Origin: Campylobacterales bacterium
GTDB taxonomy: Bacteria > Campylobacterota > Campylobacteria > Campylobacterales > JALSKU01
DNA: 14,809 nt
Assembly (NCBI GenBank): GCA_027023175.1
Contig: JALVWW010000082.1
Location: 1-14,809 of the forward strand
Reading direction: 5' to 3'
Positions 7,232 through 13,901 of the stretch are shown here, piece after piece. Position 1 is the first letter of the stretch. The number at the start of each line of letters is the position of its first letter. The notes beneath the pieces were generated by a model. It had not been told where the DNA came from. It was given only the letters and a program-made list of their open reading frames with translations, and ran no database searches. Both the position numbers and the translations under genes were made by a program.

Positions 7232-8232
7232 GGATAGAGAGTCTAGCAAAAATAATTGATGGGGAACTTTTAAACTTCCCGTCAATTACCTATATAGATC
7301 AGTTAAAGTTAGATGCCAAACAGGTAAAAAGAGCTGATGCCTATATATGCAAAGATAGCAAAGATATACAAAGTGCTATTAAAAATGGGGCTTACGCCAT
7401 CATAAGTGAAAAAAAACTTGATATCATTGACCAAGAAATTGCTTGGATACAGGTAGATAGAGTTGAAAAAGCTATAATTAGATACCTTAGATATAAAACC
7501 ATTCAGCTTGACTCAAAATTTTTTTTATGTGACAGTGTAACTTTTGAAATACTAAAAGGCATAACTTCAACGAAAAACATACTCTTTTTAGGCAATGATA
7601 CATTTGACAACTTCCTGCAAATTGTCAATGCGGATAACAATACCATTTTTGTTTCTTCTGATAAAAAAGTCCTCAATGATATTTATCCGGCATATTTGTT
7701 AATAGAGGATACAAAAACCAACTTTGTAAAAGTTATAAAAAAAACACTCTTTACAACAGATTTTATCTATGAAGATATTTATTATAAAGATGTGCATTTG
7801 ACACCGATTTTTTTAAATGAATTGAACAAATCCATAAAATTCTTAAAAAAACTATCACTCTCTTTTTCTCTTGCTGATATCAAAATACAAAAACATTTTA
7901 AACCTATTTTTATTGATAATGCATTAAATATAAAAGATTTTGGACAAACAGGTAAAGTCTTGATAGAGGAAATTGATGAGATGTATATTAAAAAAGAGAT
8001 TATACATCTAAACTGTAATGCAAAATATGCAAAAAATATTCTAATAGTTCCCGACGGATATGAAAAAAAATATGAACATATCGAAGTAAGAGTATATACT
8101 GACATTCATGATATAATAGAATTATCCAAAGAAAATTATAATTTTTTTCTTATTTTAAATAAAGAAAAAAAAGATATATTTACATTTTTAAACAAAATAA
8201 AACAAATTAAAAATGAAAGGAGTCTATTTTGA
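7228..8232 (+). CDS. Hypothetical protein with a possible degenerate Mur-ligase-like N-terminal domain
   Basis: A 334-aa, Lys/Ile-rich protein with no signal peptide or membrane segment, so probably cytosolic. I do not recognise the full-length family. The first 90 residues resemble the UDP-MurNAc-binding N-terminal domain of MurF/MurE: LAKIIDGEL (6-14), then ITYIDQLKLDAKQVKRADAYICKDS...AIKNGAYAIIS, matching the family order 'gG.l....i..ittDsR.v..g.lFvAl...A...GA.a.i'. Where Mur ligases carry the TGT/S-GKT/S ATP loop, this protein has only KFFLCDSVTFEILKGIT (about 95-111). No other nucleotide-binding motif is visible, so it would be catalytically dead if related. The start is the ATGA overlap with metG, and the end is a TTGA overlap with chaA. 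The Mur relationship is an inference from pattern, not a confirmed homology. Confidence 0.75.
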   Translation: MRIESLAKIIDGELLNFPSITYIDQLKLDAKQVKRADAYICKDSKDIQSAIKNGAYAIISEKKLDIIDQEIAWIQVDRVEKAIIRYLRYKTIQLDSKFFLCDSVTFEILKGITSTKNILFLGNDTFDNFLQIVNADNNTIFVSSDKKVLNDIYPAYLLIEDTKTNFVKVIKKTLFTTDFIYEDIYYKDVHLTPIFLNELNKSIKFLKKLSLSFSLADIKIQKHFKPIFIDNALNIKDFGQTGKVLIEEIDEMYIKKEIIHLNCNAKYAKNILIVPDGYEKKYEHIEVRVYTDIHDIIELSKENYNFFLILNKEKKDIFTFLNKIKQIKNERSLF

Positions 8233-9401
8233 GTGATGAACCCGACTCGAGTAGTAATAGCTACATAAGAGAGTACTGGGATTTGGTTGGCGGCATAGTC
8301 TTTGCCTTACTTGCACTTTACTTTAATCATATTCAAAATGCGGGATTGGCTACTATACTTTCTGCACTATCGATTGGCTTATTGTCTATTACAGTATCTG
8401 AAATAGCCGAAATTCTTGCTCACAGAATTAGTGAGCCATACGGAAGCTATCTTTTAACTTTCTCTGCTGTTACTGTTGAAATTGTACTTTTATTTAGTAT
8501 ACTATTACAAAGCTCAGAGAGTAGTAATGCTATTGAAACTGTAAAAGGCGGTATCATTTCTGCAGTATTGGTCGATATGAATGTACTTTTGGGACTTGCA
8601 GTTTTTGTAGGAGGACTCTCTTTTAAAGAGCAGCAGCACAATGAAGATACTTCAAGTTCATACACAACGATACTGTATGTCTCATCTTTGGCACTTTTGG
8701 TTCCTGGTATTTTAGACTTCACCAAACATGGGGATGAAGTTATAAAAAGTGCCAGCCTGGTGATATCTTTGGTGCTATTTCTTTTTTATATAGTAATACT
8801 CATATTTCAAACAAAAACTCATACCCACTTTTTTAAATCAACTGCAAGAAGCAGAATTTTTAGATATAAAAAAATGATAAAAGAACATAAACTAGACAGC
8901 GATGAAGAGGATGAGGAAGAACAAGGAGTTTATTATATATTTGACCACCTCTCCCTACCTCTTAACTTTTTATCTATGTTTATTATGATATTTATCATAG
9001 GTATTATGGCAGAGGTTTTTGCAAGTAAAAGTTTACCTCTTTTTCATGAGTTTGGTATATCGACCGGTATAGCAGGTCTGCTTATAGCTGTCATTAGTGT
9101 TACTCCGGAAATTTTTACTGCCATTAAAGCAGCTAAAAATGACCAAATTCAAAGGGTTATCAATATAGCTATGGGTGCTTCTACTGTATCTATCTTGCTT
9201 ACAGTACCGATTCTAATGTTTCTAGGCTACATTGTTGATATAAACTTGACACTAAATTTCAATCCTCTTGAAGTCGGAGCTCTTATCTTTACCATTATAC
9301 TTGCATGGAAAACTACAGATGATGGTGAAACAAACTATTTTGAAGGGCTTTCACATTTGATGCTATTTGTTTGTTATGCCATCATAGCGGCTTTTTATTA
9401 G
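8229..9401 (+). CDS. chaA: ChaA-family calcium/sodium:proton antiporter
   Basis: A 390-aa inner-membrane protein of the Ca2+:cation antiporter superfamily, with about 10-11 membrane segments. Both alpha-repeats are visible. The first is SEIAEILAHRISEPYGSYLLTFSAVTVEIVLL, with E84, followed by VDMNVLLGL with N118. The second is ISVTPEIFTAIKAAKNDQIQRVINIAMGAS, with E294 and N312. A cytosolic acidic linker (DSDEEDEEE, about 223-231) separates the halves, as in other Cax/ChaA proteins. It should expel Ca2+, Na+ or K+ in exchange for H+; the ion cannot be told from sequence. TTG 8229 is the best start, six bases after AGGAG, and overlaps the previous stop as TTGA. It is the last gene of the mobB operon. 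The N-terminus to residue about 15 is hydrophilic and serine-rich. Confidence 0.88.
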   Translation: MSDEPDSSSNSYIREYWDLVGGIVFALLALYFNHIQNAGLATILSALSIGLLSITVSEIAEILAHRISEPYGSYLLTFSAVTVEIVLLFSILLQSSESSNAIETVKGGIISAVLVDMNVLLGLAVFVGGLSFKEQQHNEDTSSSYTTILYVSSLALLVPGILDFTKHGDEVIKSASLVISLVLFLFYIVILIFQTKTHTHFFKSTARSRIFRYKKMIKEHKLDSDEEDEEEQGVYYIFDHLSLPLNFLSMFIMIFIIGIMAEVFASKSLPLFHEFGISTGIAGLLIAVISVTPEIFTAIKAAKNDQIQRVINIAMGASTVSILLTVPILMFLGYIVDINLTLNFNPLEVGALIFTIILAWKTTDDGETNYFEGLSHLMLFVCYAIIAAFY

Positions 9402-9415
9402 GTTTTAAATAAATT

Positions 9416-9433
9416 TTGGATAGAATCATCCAA
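9416..9433. promoter_or_regulatory. Palindrome overlapping a -10-like box upstream of dctP1
   Basis: TTGGAT-agaatc-ATCCAA is a perfect 6-bp inverted repeat with a 6-bp spacer, ending 21 bp before the dctP1 ATG. Its centre contains TAGAAT (9421-9426), a plausible -10 box. A protein bound here would block the promoter, so it is a candidate operator for the TRAP genes. It could alternatively be a weak terminator of the chaA operon, since TTTT follows. Confidence 0.4.
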
Positions 9434-9454
9434 TTTTACACAAAAGGAACATTC

Positions 9455-10534
9455 ATGAGAAGATATTTGAGCGGTATCATTGCAGTATTGGCTGTAATGG
9501 TTTTAACCTCTTCATCTTTACAAGCCAAAAAGATAAGATGGAGACTTGCAATGAGTTGGCCTACAAGCCTTACACCTATATCAAGTCCGGCTATAAAACT
9601 GGCAAAATATATGAAAGAGATGAGTGACGGAAAGTTTATCATTAAAGTCGAAGGTGCGGAAAAAACAAAAGCTGCTCTTGGAGTATTTGATATGGTTAAA
9701 GGCGGCTCATACCAAATGGGTCACACAACATCATACTTTTATATAGGAAAAGACCCTTCTTTGGTATGGTTTACTACAGTTCCATGGGGTATGACAAAAG
9801 ATGAACAGTATGCCTGGTTTTATTACGGAAACGGTATGAAATATATGAAAAAAGTATATGCAAAATATGGTATGCTTGCATTTCCGGGAGGAAATACCGG
9901 AGTTCAAATGGGCGGCTGGTTTAGAAAAGAGATCAAAAGTGTTGATGATTTAAAGGGTCTTAAGATGAGGATCCCGGGATTTGCCGGAAAAGTTATGGCA
10001 AAATTAGGAGTTAGCGTTGTAAATATTCCAGGAGGTGAACTTTATACTTCATTGGATAGGGGAACCATAGACGCACTAGAGTGGGTAGGACCGGGAATGG
10101 ATATAAAGATGGGCTTTTACAAAGTTGCACCATACTACTACACAGGATGGCATGAGCCCGGAGCTGAAGCTTTGTTTTATGTAAATAAAAAAGCTTTTGA
10201 AAAATTACCTCAAAAATACAAAACTATGCTTGTTACGGGCATGAAAGCAGTTGCGGCTGATATGTTTATGGAAAATTTTGCTGACAGTGTAACAGCTTGG
10301 CAAAAAATGATAAAAGAGATGCCAAACATCAAAGTAAAAACTTTCCCTATCTCGGTTTTAAAAGCCATGAAAAAAGCTACAGATGAAGTCTTAAATGAGT
10401 ATGCTGCAAAAGATCCTACTTTCAAAGAGATAATGAATGACTACATGTCATATCAAAAAAAAGCGAGGGTTTGGACTATGATGAGCGAATACTACTATCT
10501 AAAAGCTTCGCAAGAAGTACAAAACGTAAAATAA
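9455..10534 (+). CDS. dctP: TRAP transporter solute-binding protein DctP, copy 1 (TakP-like)
   Basis: A 359-aa periplasmic receptor that would deliver a carboxylate to the DctQM permease. The ATG at 9455 follows AAAAGGAAC. The frame is open upstream to TTG 9416, but that part lies in the promoter/operator region. The signal peptide is about residues 1-24, with cleavage near LQA-KK. Conserved TRAP residues are visible: Q151 in GVQMGGW, the carboxylate-binding R172 in KMRIPG, and E209-W210 in DALEWVGP. The Q-R spacing matches what I recall for Rhodobacter TakP, where Gln, Arg and Glu-Trp help hold a 2-oxoacid and a cation. GGELYTSLDRGTIDALEW and YKVAPYYYTGWHEP are also typical of this subfamily. 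Likely ligands are pyruvate-like oxo acids or lactate-like hydroxy acids (inference). A close paralog follows after 21 bp. Confidence 0.92.
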   Translation: MRRYLSGIIAVLAVMVLTSSSLQAKKIRWRLAMSWPTSLTPISSPAIKLAKYMKEMSDGKFIIKVEGAEKTKAALGVFDMVKGGSYQMGHTTSYFYIGKDPSLVWFTTVPWGMTKDEQYAWFYYGNGMKYMKKVYAKYGMLAFPGGNTGVQMGGWFRKEIKSVDDLKGLKMRIPGFAGKVMAKLGVSVVNIPGGELYTSLDRGTIDALEWVGPGMDIKMGFYKVAPYYYTGWHEPGAEALFYVNKKAFEKLPQKYKTMLVTGMKAVAADMFMENFADSVTAWQKMIKEMPNIKVKTFPISVLKAMKKATDEVLNEYAAKDPTFKEIMNDYMSYQKKARVWTMMSEYYYLKASQEVQNVK

Positions 10535-10555
10535 ATCTAACGAAAGGGTTGTAAT

Positions 10556-11632
10556 ATGAGAAAAATTTTTAAATCTCTAATGTTTATAAGTGCATTGGCA
10601 CTTTTGGCTTCGCCGGCAATGGCCAAGAAGATAAGATGGAGAATGGCACTTAGCTGGCCTTCAAATCTAACACCGCTTGCTTCACCCCCTATAAAGCTTG
10701 CAAAGCTTATGAAAGAGATGAGTGACGGAAAATTTATCATAAAAGTCGAAGGTGCAGAAAAAACAAAAGCCGCTCTTGGTGTTCTTGATATGGTAAAAAG
10801 CGGTTCATATCAAATGGGGCACAGCGGTTCATACTACTGGATAGGCAAAGATCCCAACACCGTATGGTTTACTACAGTTCCGTGGGGTATGACAACTGCC
10901 GAGCAGTATGCCTGGTTTTATTACGGCAACGGTATGAAATATATGAAAAAAGTATATGACAAATTTGGAGTATATAGTTTTCCCGGTGGAAATACCGGTG
11001 TTCAAATGGGCGGATGGTTTAGAAAAGAGATCAAAAGTGTTGATGATTTGAAGGGTCTTAAGATGAGAATTCCCGGTTTTGCCGGAAAAGTCATGGCAAA
11101 ACTCGGTGTCAGCGTTACAAATATCCCCGGTGGCGAGCTTTATACATCACTAGACAGAGGAACTATAGATGCACTAGAGTGGGTAGGGCCTGGAATGGAC
11201 ATCAAAATGGGCTTTTATAAAGTTGCACCATACTATTATACAGGGTGGCATGAACCTGCAAGCGAGATGCAGTTTTTGGTAAATAAAAAGGCTTTTAACA
11301 AGCTTCCTAAAAAATATCAAACTATGCTTACAACTGCTATGAAAGCAGTTGCAGCGGATATGTTTATAGAAAACTTTGCCGATAGTGTAACTGCTTGGCA
11401 AAAAATGAAAAAAGAGTATCCGGGCATTAAAGTGAAAACTTTTCCTGTACCGGTACTTAAAGCTATGAAAAAAGCTACAGATGAAATAATGGATGAATAT
11501 GCTTCAAAAAATGCTCTTTTCAAAGAGATATACAACGACTATAAAGCTTATCAGAAAAAAGCAAGAGTTTGGACTATGATGAGCGAATACTACTATCTAA
11601 AAGCTTCACAAGAAGTAGAAGGAGTAAAATAG
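10556..11632 (+). CDS. dctP: TRAP transporter solute-binding protein DctP, copy 2 (TakP-like)
   Basis: A 358-aa periplasmic binding protein, started at ATG 10556 seven bases after AAAGGG. The signal peptide ends near MA-KK (residues 23-24). By eye the mature part is about 84-85% identical to copy 1. The stretch from FPGGNTGVQ to YYYTGWHEP (about 95 residues) carries a single substitution and keeps the same Q, R and E-W ligand residues. Differences cluster at GHSGSYYW (copy 1: GHTTSYFY) and just after GWHEP (ASEMQFL against GAEALFY), both likely near the ligand cleft. Synonymous changes are frequent, so the duplication is not very recent. The two receptors probably feed one permease with related but different acids. 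A hairpin lies directly downstream, before dctQ. Confidence 0.92.
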   Translation: MRKIFKSLMFISALALLASPAMAKKIRWRMALSWPSNLTPLASPPIKLAKLMKEMSDGKFIIKVEGAEKTKAALGVLDMVKSGSYQMGHSGSYYWIGKDPNTVWFTTVPWGMTTAEQYAWFYYGNGMKYMKKVYDKFGVYSFPGGNTGVQMGGWFRKEIKSVDDLKGLKMRIPGFAGKVMAKLGVSVTNIPGGELYTSLDRGTIDALEWVGPGMDIKMGFYKVAPYYYTGWHEPASEMQFLVNKKAFNKLPKKYQTMLTTAMKAVAADMFIENFADSVTAWQKMKKEYPGIKVKTFPVPVLKAMKKATDEIMDEYASKNALFKEIYNDYKAYQKKARVWTMMSEYYYLKASQEVEGVK

Positions 11633-11643
11633 AAGAGTATATA

Positions 11644-11664
11644 GGTATCGGGTTCTCCGATACC
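11644..11664 (+). terminator. Hairpin between dctP2 and dctQ (attenuator or partial terminator)
   Basis: GGTATCGG and CCGATACC form a perfect 8-bp stem around a 5-nt loop, 11 bp after the dctP2 stop. It is followed by GCTCTTTTAAAA, an imperfect T-tract. The likely role is to cut or protect the transcript so that binding proteins are made in excess over the membrane subunits. Confidence 0.6.
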
Positions 11665-11683
11665 GCTCTTTTAAAAAACAATC

Positions 11684-12223
11684 ATGCTAATATCACTTGA
11701 AAGAAAACTGGATAAACTAATTGACTGGATGGGAAATGTTTTAGTAGTAATTTTACTACTTATGATACTTAATGTATTTTATGATGTTATTATGAGATAT
11801 GCTTTTCATGACAGCTCCATAGCTATGCAGGAAATGGAGTGGCATCTTTTTTCTATAGTCATACTTTTTGGAGTTTCCTACTCTTTAAAAGAAGATGCTC
11901 ATGTCAGAGTCGATTTTATTTATGATAAGCTCAGTGTAAAAACAAGAGCTATGATAAATATCATCGGAACAATTTTATTTCTGATACCGTTTGCTGTTCT
12001 TATCATATATGGATCATACGCTTTTGTAATGGATAGCTATACCACCAATGAAACTTCAAGCGATCCGGGCGGTCTGAAGCATTTATGGATGATAAAAGCG
12101 GCAATTCCTGTATCTATGGCGGTACTTCTTTTGGAGGCATTTCATTATATCATCAAAAATATAAATATTTACAGAGGCTTGGAAGAATTACCAAAAGAGG
12201 ATCCTCAAGGAGCATTGTCGTGA
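11684..12223 (+). CDS. dctQ: TRAP transporter small permease subunit DctQ
   Basis: A 179-aa inner-membrane subunit that pairs with DctM. It has four predicted membrane helices: about 18-38 (VLVVILLLMILNVFYDVIM), 52-68 (HLFSIVILFGVSYSLKE), 91-112 and 138-160. Typical DctQ features are the MRYAFHDSS...EMEWHLFSIVILFGVSYSLKEDAHVRVDFIYDKLS region and the conserved glutamate-tryptophan before helix 2. The ATG at 11684 has no clear Shine-Dalgarno, and the preceding bases are mostly A, so translation may be weak. That fits with the hairpin just upstream in lowering subunit level. The stop overlaps the dctM GTG start (GTGA). The length matches separate, unfused DctQ proteins of the TakQ size class. 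Confidence 0.9.
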   Translation: MLISLERKLDKLIDWMGNVLVVILLLMILNVFYDVIMRYAFHDSSIAMQEMEWHLFSIVILFGVSYSLKEDAHVRVDFIYDKLSVKTRAMINIIGTILFLIPFAVLIIYGSYAFVMDSYTTNETSSDPGGLKHLWMIKAAIPVSMAVLLLEAFHYIIKNINIYRGLEELPKEDPQGALS

Positions 12224-13587
12224 TAGGTATATATATGTTTGGTGCGGCACTGCTTATGCTGGTTATTGGCTATCCTGTTGCTTTTACATTTGGTGCGGTT
12301 TCTATGTTTTTTGGAGCAATTGCTGCATTTTTTAACATACTCCCTGACAATTGGACATTTATGCACTTCTTTACTGGATGGGAAATTTCAGATTTTACGG
12401 ATGAATTTTTGCAAATGTTTGCAATGATGCCTTTTAGGATATTTTCCATAATGACAAATAAAATTCTTATGGCAGTCCCTCTTTTTATCTTTATGGGTAT
12501 AGTTTTGCAAAAATCAGACCTTGCGACCAGACTACTCGAGTCAATGGGTGTACTTTTTGGAAAAATCAGAGGAGGACTTGCGGTAAGCACAGTTTTGATA
12601 GGTGCACTTTTGGCTGCATCTACCGGAGTTGTGGGAGCAAGTGTTGTTGCCATGGGAGTTATATCTTTGCCTATTATGTTAAAGCATGGATATTCTAAAA
12701 AACTTAGTACCGGCACTATCTGTGCAGCAGGAACACTGGGGCAAATTATTCCTCCTTCTATCGTTCTTATTGTCCTGGGAGATGTTTTTCAGCTTCCTGT
12801 GGGAGATCTTTTTAAATTTGCATTTTTTCCTGGTCTGGTTTTGGTAGCAGCTTACATCATTTATATACTTACAGTAGCTTTTTTGGACAAAGATGTTGCA
12901 CCTGCAATAGAGTTGGATGATCATTTTACAAAAGCTCAAAATATCAAAAAAGCTCTTGTCTCCATCATTCCTCCATTGGTACTTATTGTTTTGGTTTTAG
13001 GCTCAATTTTTGCAGGTATCGCTACGCCTACCGAGTCAGCTTCGGTTGGCTCTATAGGTGCCTTGATATTGGCCGCGGGATATAAAAAATTAAATATTAA
13101 AATGGTAAAAGAGGCAAGTCTAGGCACTATAAAGATAACTGCTATGGTTTTTGCCATACTTATAGGTGCCACAGCTTTTTCCATGGTATTTGTTTACAGT
13201 GGTGCAGATGATATAACAGCGCAATTTATGACACATTTGCCGGGAGCCAAATGGGGATTTTTGATACTTTCTATGTTGGCCATTATGTTCTTGGGATTTT
13301 TTATAGATTTTATCGAGATATCCTATATCGTTGTTCCTATTTTGCTCCCTATAGCTCATACTATAGGACTTGATCCTCTATGGTTTGCAATACTTATTGC
13401 ACTAAATCTGCAAACTTCATTTTTAACTCCTCCCTTTGGTTTCTCGCTTTTTTATTTAAAAGGCGTTGCTCCTCCAAATGTAAAAACAACAGATATCTAC
13501 CAAGGAGTTATACCTTTCATATCACTTCAGATACTAGTTCTAATATCTGTTGTACTGTTCCCGGAATTTTATGGATTTCACACATAA
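12220..13587 (+). CDS. dctM: TRAP transporter large permease subunit DctM
   Basis: A 455-aa, 11-12-helix membrane subunit that carries out Na+-driven carboxylate import with DctQ and DctP. The GTG at 12220 lies seven bases after AAGGAG (12207-12212) and overlaps the dctQ stop as GTGA. ATG 12235 is a less likely alternative. The frame is also open upstream to 12085, but that lies wholly inside dctQ. Characteristic DctM segments are AVPLFIFMGIVLQKSDLA, STVLIGALLAASTGVVGASVVAMGVISLPIML, GTICAAGTLGQIIPPSIVLIVLGD, GIATPTESASVGSIGAL and NLQTSFLTPPFGFSLFYLKG. The segment between helices 1 and 2 (DNWTFMHFF...FLQMFAMMPFRIFS) is longer than in small DctM proteins, as in TakM-type transporters. It is the last intact gene of the TRAP operon. 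Confidence 0.95.
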   Translation: MIGIYMFGAALLMLVIGYPVAFTFGAVSMFFGAIAAFFNILPDNWTFMHFFTGWEISDFTDEFLQMFAMMPFRIFSIMTNKILMAVPLFIFMGIVLQKSDLATRLLESMGVLFGKIRGGLAVSTVLIGALLAASTGVVGASVVAMGVISLPIMLKHGYSKKLSTGTICAAGTLGQIIPPSIVLIVLGDVFQLPVGDLFKFAFFPGLVLVAAYIIYILTVAFLDKDVAPAIELDDHFTKAQNIKKALVSIIPPLVLIVLVLGSIFAGIATPTESASVGSIGALILAAGYKKLNIKMVKEASLGTIKITAMVFAILIGATAFSMVFVYSGADDITAQFMTHLPGAKWGFLILSMLAIMFLGFFIDFIEISYIVVPILLPIAHTIGLDPLWFAILIALNLQTSFLTPPFGFSLFYLKGVAPPNVKTTDIYQGVIPFISLQILVLISVVLFPEFYGFHT

Positions 13588-13807
13588 TACCTCTTTTCTG
13601 TCAAGGGCTAAAACTTCCCTTGACAGAAAAAAGTTTTGCCTGATAGGATGTGACGGCTTTTGTGGAGCCGGAAAAACTACTTTTTCTAAGGATTTACAAA
13701 AATTTTTTACTCAGCTTGGTTATAAAACTACGCTCACTCATCTTGATAATTTTATAAAAGCCAAAAAAAGTTTGAGCATTGGTCAAAATCATAGGAAAAT
13801 ATTTTAA
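13571..13807 (+). pseudogene. Truncated P-loop kinase (uridine-kinase-like) fragment
   Basis: An open frame of 78 codons from ATG 13571, inside the end of dctM (17-bp overlap), without a good Shine-Dalgarno. Residues 22-37 (FCLIGCDGFCGAGKTT) are a clear Walker A (GFCGAGKTT), followed by FSKDLQKFFTQLGYKTTLTHLDNFIK. That is the P-loop-to-LD(D/N)F order of uridine kinase and related small-molecule kinases. Those enzymes have about 200 residues, whereas this frame stops soon after (NHRKIF), with no lid or C-terminal part. No convincing continuation appears in the other frames; the downstream IGKYFKKRVIEKYYNFIYNS frame is short and not recognisable. It is probably a decayed gene with a deleted 3' end. 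A stand-alone small P-loop peptide is less likely. Confidence 0.6.
13594..13630 (+). repeat. Perfect 14-bp inverted repeat just after dctM
   Basis: TTTTCTGTCAAGGG (13594-13607) and CCCTTGACAGAAAA (13617-13630) flank a 9-nt loop. It begins seven bases after the dctM stop and lies inside the 5' part of the kinase fragment. The RNA stem would be stable, but the bases that follow are AAGTTTTGCC, not a clean T-run. It may act as a weak terminator or as a 3' stabiliser of the TRAP transcript. It may instead be the scar of an insertion. Confidence 0.65.
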
Positions 13808-13818
13808 AAAAAGAGTTA

Positions 13819-13847
13819 TTGAAAAATACTATAATTTTATATATAAT
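13819..13847 (+). promoter_or_regulatory. Near-consensus sigma-70 promoter for thiB
   Basis: TTGAAA (13819-13824) and TATAAT (13842-13847) are separated by exactly 17 bp. A second TATAAT at 13830-13835 lies between them. Transcription would start near 13854, just before the 7-nt repeats. No thiamine-pyrophosphate riboswitch is visible, since the leader of about 40 nt is too short to hold one. Confidence 0.65.
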
Positions 13848-13859
13848 TCCTAAAAAAAT

Positions 13860-13901
13860 GAAAAATGAAAAATGAAAAATGAAAGGTGAAAGATGAAAAG
13901 A
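13860..13901 (+). repeat. Six 7-nt repeats (GAAAAAT type) spanning the thiB leader and start
   Basis: Units read GAAAAAT three times, then GAAAGGT, GAAAGAT and GAAAAGA. Start codons therefore recur every seven bases: ATG at 13858, 13865, 13872 and 13879, GTG at 13886, and the thiB ATG at 13893. Each earlier ATG opens a five-codon frame (MKNEK, MKNEK, MKNER, MKGER) ending in TGA. The last of these stops overlaps the thiB ATG. GAAAGGT supplies the thiB Shine-Dalgarno. Confidence 0.8.

Noticed and set aside
9416..9454. Upstream extension of dctP1 from TTG 9416
   Set aside because: It would place 13 residues before the signal peptide, has no ribosome site and occupies the promoter region. ATG 9455 gives a normal signal peptide.
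9890..11240. Recent gene conversion between the two dctP copies, suggested by near-identical central protein sequence
   Set aside because: The matching DNA carries many synonymous differences, so purifying selection explains most of it. Only short blocks (for example around 9910-9965 and the 3' ends) are nearly identical.
12085..12219. Upstream extension of dctM
   Set aside because: It lies entirely within dctQ in another frame. The GTG at 12220 has a strong Shine-Dalgarno and the usual four-base overlap.
13776..13853. A frameshifted continuation of the kinase fragment (IGKYFKKRVIEKYYNFIYNS)
   Set aside because: It is too short and shows no recognisable kinase motif. It also overlaps the thiB promoter, whose AT-rich bases naturally read as K, I, Y and N codons.
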